From positions 170,945 to 200,565 of the forward strand of contig BLXT01000074.1 in the NCBI GenBank assembly GCA_019648995.1: a DNA stretch of 29,621 bases, in the 5' to 3' direction. Below the pieces are notes generated by a model, which saw only the letters and a program-made list of their open reading frames with translations, made no database searches and had not been told where the DNA came from. Positions 13,101-24,000 of this stretch are shown one piece after another. The stretch is from Plakobranchus ocellatus. Taxonomy: Eukaryota; Mollusca; Gastropoda; Plakobranchidae. A program made the position numbers and the translations under genes. Within the stretch, counting starts at the first letter, position 1, and each line of letters opens with the position of its first letter.

Positions 13101-16100
13101 TAGCTTATTTTTTTATTCAAATTTAGTTTTATTTTAATTCTAGCTGTAAAGTAATTAACTAAGATATTGACTAATTAGTTGGGTAAGATTAAGCTTCAAG
13201 CTTAGGAAAAAATTTTTTGTGTTTATTCATATTCCTTTCTGTGCTCTTACTTCCTCACTGTCTAATCTTAGCCATCATATTGATTATGGAGAACACGATC
13301 TATGTCAGCTTTTTGTCATAACTTGTTGGTTTTCTTAGCTTTTTTTTTATTTCTATGTTTTAGCACACACTGTAGCCATAAATTAAAAGAGAGGGAGGTG
13401 CATGGACCTCTCTGAAAGTAATAGAGCATAACTTGTACAGATGCAGCACAAAAATCTCCTAAATATTAGAAAGAAATCCCATAGCTTAATGTTACTTCTG
13501 TCAGAGAAGTACTAGATTCAGTATTTGAAATGAACAGCTTATTCACTCATACTCTAAAGATGAGCCTTTGTGACACATATAAAGCTTGGGACAAAAAGTA
13601 CGTACACTTTTTCCCCCATTATTTAAAATGTCTTTCCTTTCCCCATCTCAAAAAAGGGTTAAAACTTCCATATATGTTCGATCAAAGTCAATAAATACCT
13701 CTATCCAGTTGTACGATTGACAGACTTAGGAAAAAGTTTCAGGCTATTTCAATTATTTTAGATGTGTAAAAGCGACTTATGATTCATTCAGACTGATCTC
13801 ATCACATTTTGTCTCAAAAACATTGATAAAGGAAGTAATTGTGTGTCAGTTATAGAATTAGTTGTAAAACAAGAGAAATGCGATACCAACGAGGTCTGTC
13901 TTTACTTTTAGAAGTTCTGGAAAAAAAGAAACCCTATTGATTACATTGTTCGTTTTTTGTTCTGAAAAGGGTTTGCATAATTGTGTGTAAAGTTTAATTG
14001 CAGTGTAAAAGTAACTATACAATATGGCTTTAAAGGTTATTAATCTTGACAAAAAGAGTATTCACATAGTCTTTTGTGAACAAGACTAATATAGAATGAG
14101 GTTCTACTGAATTAAAAACATGGAAACAATACATTAATGGTATTGTAAAGCACAAGGTTTTCTTTTTTTCATGTTTTAATTGAGTCACTGTGAATTTTTG
14201 CAGCAATGAACAGGTACTGCCTCTTATTATTGTCTTTCGTGAATGGCATCTCCTCATATTCATGCTGTAGGGTGTGCCAACCTCTAAGCAAATGCTCAAA
14301 TGTTGAAATACTCATTATAATGAATTTAACAAAGTGTCTTAAGAATTTCTACAAATAATTTTTTACTGCATAATCTGGTTTAGAAAAGGATTGTGATTAT
14401 AGGACTAAACAAAAGTTCTGTGCAAGGGAATCCCCAAATATCTTAAGTTCCTTTGTTTTTAAAACTAATCATTATGTAGAATTTTGAAACTTAGAGCAAA
14501 GGTCTTGCTTATTTAAGTTTTCAACTCGAAACAATGCCTTTAGTAGTTGAAATATCCTCTCTTAAAATAAACATCATAATGATGACTCAAGACCAGTCCT
14601 GATCATACAATAAACATCATAATTATGATTCAAGACCAGTCCTGTTTGTACAATAAACATCATACACAAAACTATGCCTCAAGACAAGTCCAAATCAATG
14701 AGGGATTGCATGGGGAAACATTTAAATATCAGTTACGTAGCCAAAAATGGCATTAATTAGCTTTGCAATGATACGAACTGGATAGATATAGTCCAAAGTA
14801 TTATTTTGCTTACCAATGGTACAAACTAGGGAGAGATATTTATATTCCATAGTATTTATTAACTTTGCAATGGTAGAAACTGGATATAGATATATTACAA
14901 ATTATTTATTAGCTTTGCAATTGTACAAACTGGGTAGAAATATGTACCAAAGCATTATTTAACTTTGCAATGATACAAACTGGATAAACATTATTCCAAA
15001 GCATTATTTTGCTTACCAATGGTGCAAACTAGGAAGAGATATTTATATTCCAAATTATTCATTAACTTTGCAATGGTGCAAACTGGATAGAGATATATTC
15101 CAAAGTATTTGTTAGCTTTCCAATGGTACAAACTGGGTAGGAATATATACCAAGCATTAATTAACTTTGCAATGATACAAACTGGATAGAGAGAGAGATT
15201 CCAAAACAGTTATTAGCTTTGCAATGGTACAAACTAGACATTTTGTCTCAAAGACATTGATAAAGGAATTTTTCAGGAATATTCCACTTATGTGATAAGA
15301 TGTTGGGTTTTAACTGTAAAAAAAAAAAAGAAACAGATCAAAGAAGGAAAGAACAAGCTTAAAGTAATTTTTCTCCAATGTTTTCCATGCATAATCTGAC
15401 TCAGAACTGGTCCCAAGAAGTATAATTAAAAGTAAAGCATGGATCTGACTGACCAAGGAAAAATGCTACAAAGAGTTACCATGAAATTTGGACTTTAAAA
15501 GTTGAAGGAGAGATGTAAATTTCAATTAAATAAAATTTCAACGACCTTGTATACTGAGTCTAGGTCTTGCTCAATTTTATAAAAATTAATAGAATTATAC
15601 GTAGTCTTTATAGGTATATATTTTAATGTGTGTTCTGTTCTGTATTTATTGTTATTTTTATAAGCTTGTCTTAAGTGTTAGTTCATTTATTGTGTATTTG
15701 CTTCTGCATTCAGGTGACACAATTTGGTTTTATTTGCTGTATTAACTTAACCATGAATGTTTTAAAGTTACTATCCTCTGCGAAAATATCTATTTTGGTA
15801 CTTGCAAGATTACGATTGTTATAATGTTATAACAATGTGTGATACACCAAAATATACACCGTGAGTAAAATGAAAATGAAACCAGTAAGCCAATAATAAA
15901 CTTGAGTCAATTTTTGAAACTAGTGCTTCATTCATTTGATTCTTATGAACATTTTCTTTTTTTACTTTAACGCTATCTTACCAAGAGAAATTCTGTATTT
16001 GTTGCAAACTAACCACAACTGCATTTCATTTGAAAAGGGCAGAGCAGATGCTTTGTAGTTTTGTGTTGTCTGAATGAAAAGCACTCAAAATAACTTAGCA

Positions 16101-16868
16101 GTCATGTTTTGCATGTTCCTTGTATGTGATAGATAATATTTCTAAATGTTTTAAAAGTTCTCGGCTATTGGATTCTAAAACAGTAAAAATCTTTTGACTT
16201 AGTAATGGATATGGATATGCAGTCTCACCAAAAGCATCTATCCACAGTCCAAATGGGTTCAAGTGAAACAGGAATATTACATTCCAGGAGAAAATTGACT
16301 TTTTAAAATATAAGACTATAGACTATAAATTTTGAATCATTCCACATGGTCTTTCCTTACTGGTAGAGATGATAAAGAAATTTAATTCATCTTATTCAAT
16401 GACTGCTTGGTTGCAATTTTGTATTAAAAATGCCAAAAAAACGAGTTGTCACGGCTTGATAAATGAGTGCTTGTCTAAATTAGGAATAAATAGATTGTTG
16501 ACATTTTTTTAATCTCACATGAGACAGTCATCTCACATTGGGGCATCAAAAACAAGATAATGTCATAATCTTGGAACTTAATATTGGAGGTAAAAAAAAA
16601 AAGACACCCATTGCTTCTGAAGCAGTTAGGACGACAGATAGACTTAAATGTTTTGAGACTGTAATAACTTAAAGCAATTTTAATATGCAGTCTATGGGAG
16701 AATTATTGTAACCATAAAGCTTAAATGTGACTTTGAACTTTTTGTTGAATCTGCAAACATTTTCAAAAAGTTTGTTTTTTTTTTAATCGTAGTAAAAATG
16801 TAAAATTTAAGAAAATGTTTCACCAACTGTTGCTTGGATATTTGAAAAACAAAATAAGACAAGGATAA

Positions 16869-16964
<96 letters not shown>

Positions 16965-19900
16965 TCCATCATCAATATCATCAGAAATACTGTAAACAAT
17001 ATTCTCATCATGATCATCATTATCTTTAATGTATCTATTATTATCAAACTCTATGTTTCTATTCTTGAAATCCTTTTCAATATCAACAAGCAGTTTTTTT
17101 GCTGCCATCACTCCTCCAATGTATATTTATCACTGACCCCAATAAATGTTTGATGACACCTTGAATTTGTGTATTTCCCTAATGCCTTCATTTTACAATG
17201 AAAATCATTATTTTCCTCTTCTTCTTTTCAGCCATCAAAATGTGCTTTCGTCTCAATGTTTACTTATTTCTTCACTCTGATTATTTTTAGTGTTATTTTT
17301 TTAAACTCAGATTTCATTATCAATTTGACGTGAAACCAGTCCAAATGAGAGGAAAGTTGCATGTTAAACATTTATAATCATTGACCCAGCCAGCAGTTGA
17401 TTGAACAAGCTTTGCAATGATGAAAACAGTAAAGAGATATTAGAATTTTAAGTTTGTATATTGGAATTTTAAGTTTATGGAAAAAGCAGTGAAAAGAAGG
17501 GGGAAAAACCTCATTTCTCAAAGGTGTTGCATGCAACATCTGATTCATCAGGACTCGTCTCAAGACATATAATCATTGTTTTCTCAAAAATACTGTTATC
17601 AGTTTAAATCAAATGCCTCTGTTTTTCCCTCAAGGCCCATGCTTTCAAAAGGATATAATTTTAAAAATATTGTGATTAAGCTACATACAAAGAGTGATTG
17701 AGGCAGTTCACTTGGAAAAAATAAATTTAAATAATAAAAAAAAAAAGTAATACAAATTATCTTTATTATATCTTACTGTTTTGAATATTGAGATTATAAA
17801 ACATGATGAAATTGGATTTTACTCCGTTAAAGAATGTGTAAAAGGATCCCCCCCAATGATAAAAATAGAATCAAGTTTTAAAAAAAAACCCAAAGAATAT
17901 AAAATAAAATACTTTACAAGAAAAGAGTACATATTTGCAGGTTATATTTGATACCACTATCCTAATGCATGTAAACTGTGCAATGGATTCAAAGCAAGAA
18001 ACAGAAATAATTTACCTTTCCTCATCTTTCTTTTCCTGGTTACAGACAGCGTCTAGAACTGATGCGGGAGATGTATCATAACGAGGCTGAGCTCTCCCCA
18101 ACCTCTCCAGAGCCTAATCTAGATAGCATGACAGGTGGCGATCCTTTCTATGATCGCTTCCCATGGTTCCGCCTGGTGGGCAGGTGAGTTTCCTCTCACA
18201 CATATGCACCCTCATATGCTTAACACAAAACCTGTTTTTATATCATTGAATCTATTAAACCTGCACTCATAAGGCCTAGAAAATGATGCAAGTCTGCCTG
18301 ATTCCTATTAAATTTAAAAAATTGTGGAAATAAAAGGAATCAATATAAACTTGCTCATTTTGAGCATTTTTTTTTTAAAGAAAAGCAATGCATTTTCTAA
18401 AATCTTTATTATGAATTGATTTACGATCATAACCAACGAAAAATTAACCGTGAATAATTAACAATAGATTTTTTTTCATTATTTTTTGTCAATTTTTAAT
18501 TTTAACTACATGACGAGAACTTGTTTGTTATGATATCTTAAATAACTTAATGTTTCAATTAAAAACAAGTTTATTTGGTGGAAAGGCATAACTTGCCATT
18601 AGTACAACTTATTTTACAGTCTAGTCTAGACATTTTTGAATTAGTATTTGTATCAACCTCTATTTCTCAGACTAAATGAGAGTGTAGACCAATTTGCCTA
18701 TTATGGGTTGAGATTTTCTCAGCTGAATGTGTGGAAAGCTATGCCACACAATTATTTAGTCTATTCTCAGAATTGTGTGGGCACAATGCTAGCAATTTCT
18801 CCCAATGTATGCAGGGGAATCTCTGTCTTGAGTTCAAAGGTCGGGAACTACGGAGACTTACCAACCTGTACGCAATAGTATATTTGAGTATGCATAACTT
18901 GGAAAAAATATGCAAATGTGTTTCAAAAAATTTTGATGCTCATTTTCCTGTAACGTAACAAGGGAAACCAATGGAGGCTAAGATTTACCTAGCAGGGCCT
19001 TTTTTAGCAGGTAACTAGGTTGGCTATTTTTTTCCCACGATAATGACTTTGCTCCAGTAAAGGAGTGATTAATATGATTTTTACCCGAAGTATGATTACT
19101 ATGTCACTGGTCAGCGACGTTCATTAGGTCGGCTAGTGAAGTGCTTTGTTTTACTTCAGTTCACATCAATCCTCATACTAGATCAGAAAGAGACTGATTT
19201 ATCTGTTGTTCTTTTGATTTAGCTTGTATACACCTATTGCATATGAGGAAGGAAAGTCAGTTTTGAAATAAGCATTTTTGGTTGAGAATAAGCAAAACAG
19301 ATTTTCTTTGGCCTTTGTAATAAGCAAAACCAATTGCAAGGGTTGGCAAGTCTGACTATGCATAAAAGCTTGAGATCACCTTGTTGTCGAGGTGCTATAT
19401 TCCGAAAAATTGAACCTTATATTGAGAATTTACCCCTGACATCTGCAACAATAAAGGCATAGGCTTTTTTAAAAAAAAATAATTGGATTGTATACAGTTC
19501 ACCAATTTATCTTAAAAATGTCTTTTCTTTAATTAAAATATACACTAGAGGCAGTCCCACAACATTAGGTAACTTACAAATGAACCTTGCGAGTGGAGCT
19601 GATTGCATTGAAGTGAAAATCTTAAAATATGATGGTTTAAAAGAAAAAAAAAAAAAGGAAGACCATTTGATTTGTGTAATTATGTCTAACGTATCTATAG
19701 AGTCCTAATATATTGGTGGAAAATTGATGTATGCATTCTGGACCATTAATGATAATTTTGTACATTTTACTTCCTCCTCAGAGCATTTGTGTATCTCAGT
19801 AACTTGTTCTACCCTGTTCCTCTGGTGCATCGTGTAACTATTGTCAATGATAAAGGGGATGTCAAGGGCTACCTGCGTGTGGCAGTACAGGCTATCACAG

Positions 19901-20961
19901 GTAAGATATAGGCACTGTGTGAATGGAGTAGCTGTTGTCAACAAGAGTGATGTTAAGGGCTGGGTGCCTATGGCAGCACTGGCTATTAGAGATCTGGAAT
20001 TGCTTTAAACATCCGCTCTAAAGAAGAGGATGTGAAGAGCAACTTGTGTGTAGCAGCATGGGCTATCAGAGATACTACAGGAACTTCATTAATTGAAGTA
20101 TGTATTGTTAACAAAGGAAATGTGAAAGGCTGTTTGCCTCTGGCAGTACAGGCTATTTCAGATAAGAACAATTTGGCATGGTGTAATTATTTCCATTAAA
20201 AGGGGGACGTGAAAGGCTACCTGTATGTAGTAGTGTGGGCTATTACAGATGCAAGTGCTATATTGCATGGAATAGGTATTGTTAACAATGGGTATATGAA
20301 TGGCTACCGGTGTAGTACTACAGACTATTGCAGATGAGGTAAGAACTATGCTGTATGGGATAACTTGTGTCACTAACACAGGAAATGTGAAGGGCCACCT
20401 GCATGTGACAGCGTAGGCTTTTAAACATGAACAGGAATCACTGTAAATGATTGTGCAATAGTATGGCCTATTTCAGGAATGACAACATTGAAGAATGAAT
20501 GTAGACAAATGTGAAGGGTTAGAAAATTATGTGTATGTCAGACTGGTATAAACTGTGTTATTTAAGACAGGGTAAAAATAAAAATTTGCTTGAAATATGA
20601 GACTACAAGCTGATAAATATGAATAAGTAGGAGGCTCTCCCTTAAACAAGAATGTATTATCCTTAGCCTCAAAAAAGATTGTCTAAACCTCAATGTGTGA
20701 AATCTAAGAAGTAACTGTTGTATTGAAGCAAATAGCGGGTTGGACCACAGAATTTTATTGTCTCAATATGTGTTGAGACCAGTCCGAATGAGTCGTAAAA
20801 TGCAAGTTGAACATTTTGAACTATACTGTATTCTGTGTGCTCTGTTATTTGAAAACTGGGTACAGATTTCTTGATTCTGTGCCAGAAGATGACCTTTCAA
20901 AGTTGTTTTATAAAGTATATCCAAGAAGGACAGCAAATGAACTTAAGCTATCCCTTTTTAC

Positions 20962-21020
<59 letters not shown>

Positions 21021-24000
21021 CCAAAAGTGGTAAATGCAATATCTAATTCTTTTGGACTGTGCTTAAGATATATACTTTTTGTGTGTGTGTGTCCTTGCTT
21101 GGAAAGATGAGTGGCCTAGATCCATAGGTAAAACAGTATGAATTCGAGACTGAAAGTGAGGCCAGATGTAGCTAGCAGATAATGAAAACTTTTTTTCAGG
21201 ACGCGGATTGGTCAGCATGAGGTCTATGGATTATTCTCGTGAGCTAATGTTAACACCAACTGATTATAATTATTTCACTATAGTGGGGGATTCAGCTAAT
21301 CTTGTTAAGAGTGCTTCAGTTAACTCCCTATCGTTTCTCAATTCCCTTCTCAATAAATAAATTTAGACACCGATGTTGGCAAAAATTTGTTTCACACATT
21401 TAAGAATTCCTTTCAAGATCAACAATAATGTACTTGGGATCACCCCCCCCTTTTTTTTTTAAAATATATCTTCTTTGTGTTCCAAGCATTTTTTCTTCAT
21501 AAGAATGTAAACACACATTTCCTTAGCTCTTTTGTACAATCAAATGATCCGTTGATTTCTTGATGAAAAATATGTGATCTGCTTACAAAAAGTGAGCCGA
21601 AAGAGAAATGTAATTAAAATATTTGCCCTTGCTGCAGACATTTTAAAAACAATTCATATTCTATGCGATTACTTTTGAAAAAGAAAAAATTTCTCCCACT
21701 TATCCGTAAATATACTTGACTTTTTTGCTGTCTATCTCTGTCAGTTTATTGTCCATAAACAGCTCAAATAGCTGTGCTTGGTCATTTTTAAAATCATGCC
21801 ATGCGTCCATTCCATCTTTATTTTAGTTTTAGTCATTTATTTTTTGCTTTTTACTTTTTGGGTATCAGGTTGCAGCATTTTAACATAACATATGAATTGT
21901 CTGCCCTTTTTTGTTGAAAAAATACCTTCCCCAGCCACCTCAACTCCGTTTATTAATTACTATATTAGTTCATTTATCAATTTATTTCATTCTAATTTCT
22001 AAATTCATTTTATGTGTTTGAATGTCTTTTATCTTCAAAATTGGTTAAAAATCCAGTCCTTTTGTTGTTTTTTTTATTTAAGAAGCAGGGAAGCTTTCCA
22101 TATCCCATGAAGGTTTTGGCTAGGCTGCCTTTATCTACCTTTTCATTTTTGTATTCATAAGAGAGGTGATAAAAATACATGAAATTCTTCTGTTTTAAAG
22201 GGCCAGGCATCTATTCTCTTCTCATCATTTTAGCATATCTCCCTTTTTATTTCAGTAATGAGAGTCATGTTTATTCCATGTGGAGGTAGCTATGGTTTTG
22301 ACTAGTTGACTTTAACTATGGATATTCTTATAATATAAAAAATACAACAATTATATAGCACAATGATTCAAAGCCTTGCTATGTTATACCATCTTTAAAG
22401 CTGTTAGGTTTGTAGAATCACACATAACAATGCCACAACCAAGAAATGGAGAAAAATCACAATGATTATGTGAGGCACCATGGAATTTTTGGTCTTTTCT
22501 TTGGTGTTATGTATTTTTAACGAACATTTTCTTTTAGTAATACATTTTTTTCTCTTTTTTATTGTCCAAACGAGAAAAGAGTGTGGCAGTTTTTCACTGA
22601 AGTCTTCTTTGCTTACATTTTGCATTGAGAATTGTAAAAGTTTTGTTTTCATATTAAGCTGTAAAATATTTTTTAAAAGCAACAACAACAAAAAATAATC
22701 ATTGATACAATTATTTTCTTCAAACTGACACCCCCCCAAGGAACAGAGTAATTTGCATCTGATGCAATAGCTTATGAGACATATATTATTTATGAAAAAT
22801 AACTCTGCCTTTGAAGACAACATGTGGATAGTAAACGTTAACTACTTAAAAATTCATTGAAAATCTGAAATATCAGCCTCGTTCTATTTCCTGCATAATT
22901 TTTAAATTGTAATTTCCAGAAAATCAATGCTTGAAATGATAAGGTTTGCCTGAGCTATTAACTTCAAAAGCAAAAGAACTCATGCTCATTCTTTTAAAAT
23001 TACTTATTGATTATTAATATCTCCCTTTTTAACAACAACAAAAAAATCTACTCCCCCAGACAAAGATGAGCCACAGGAATTTACCCCAGGAATCAAACAA
23101 TCAGGCAATGCCAAGATTGCCTTCTGTGATGAGGAGTACTTTGTGAAGGTAAACCTTGCCTGTTCATTGCACACTGTATTGTGTATGTCAGTGCTACTAC
23201 AGCTAGCTTGCATATTTGTGCTTCTTCAGGCCAAATGATAATGTGTCTTAGAACCTGTCAAAATAAGTCACAAGCCTTGCAATGGAACATTTTATAAGTG
23301 GTGAAAATAAAACAAAGTTGTGTCGATTCCATCTGGACATACAAATAATTGCCTTAACTTTGATATAGCTCATATAACAAAAATATAAAAAATTACAATT
23401 CTTTCTCTCTTCAAAGTGTTACATCCAACATGCTAATCATTGAGATCAGCCTCATATGCCTTGAGTGCTAATGAATCAAATGTTTTAGGAAAATATCTTT
23501 AAAGCTCTACGTTCAAAATGTAATCTCCAAACCATATAAACAGGTCTCAAGAAATAGTAATTGTTTCATCAACATTGACAGGTAGATAATTAACTATGCA
23601 GCTCATTGAAGCAGTTCCATACTTGCAGTTTCCATGTAAAGAGATTGTAAGAACTCAAATGGTTGTAACTATAGCAAAGGTGTAAGTTTGAGAATACAAG
23701 CTTTTGAATATTTTTCAAATTCCATTGCTCTCCTTTGTGCGTTTTTTGTGGTTTTTACGAGTAAGAGATACAAACTGTTTTCAGACACTCATTGTAAGGT
23801 TTGGATCTTATCTAGAAAACTTTATTCAGTTTGCCCAATGTTTTCACCACATGTTTGTTTTGTACAAAGATAAAAGCATTAAAGTTTGGGGGGGGAGGGG
23901 TTATAAGTAAAATAATCTGCAAAAGCATCTCCATTTGTAGCTCTGACTCAACTTAATTGGAATCATGACATAGCATTACTCAGTTTAGCATGGACATTAT

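Larger units (their letters stand above)
12269..18045 (+). other. Intron 13 (5.8 kb), repeat-rich
   Basis: This is the largest intron. From 12269 to about 13560 it is AT-rich without visible structure. From 13560 to 17660 it carries several copies of an inverted-repeat element family, including one expanded to a minisatellite (14566-15240), plus an (ATT)n microsatellite at 16869-16964. From 17660 to the acceptor (CTGGTTACAG) it is AT-rich with A runs. No further exon is convincing. Confidence 0.85.
19901..23059 (+). other. Intron 15 (3.2 kb)
   Basis: It begins with a degenerate array of exon-15-like copies (19931-20545). A family-end fragment follows at 20765-20830, a (CT)n tract at 20961-21021 and a candidate microexon at 21200-21238. 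From 21240 to 23059 it is AT-rich with homopolymer runs (C/T at 21442-21461, C at 22731-22738) and no other visible structure. Minus-strand frames at 22010-22210 and 22404-22823 match nothing I recognise. Confidence 0.85.

Noticed and set aside
14761..15240. Regularly spaced repeats resembling a CRISPR array
   Set aside because: The whole 50-bp unit is repeated, with no unique spacers, and the locus is a spliced eukaryotic gene.
16692..17111. Minus-strand 139-residue frame with a long Asn run
   Set aside because: It is created by the (ATT)n microsatellite. Flanking residues match no protein family and base composition is intronic.
18648..18958. Two overlapping plus-strand frames of about 75 residues in intron 14
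   Set aside because: No recognisable domain, no convincing splice sites in phase with the kinesin exons, and the two frames compete. Kept only as part of the intron description.
20158..20379. Minus-strand frame of 73 residues over the exon-15 echo array
   Set aside because: The array's meaningful homology is on the plus strand, so this is a shadow frame.
22404..22823. Minus-strand 139-residue frame in intron 15
   Set aside because: AT-rich composition, no known motif, no splice context. Judged a chance frame.
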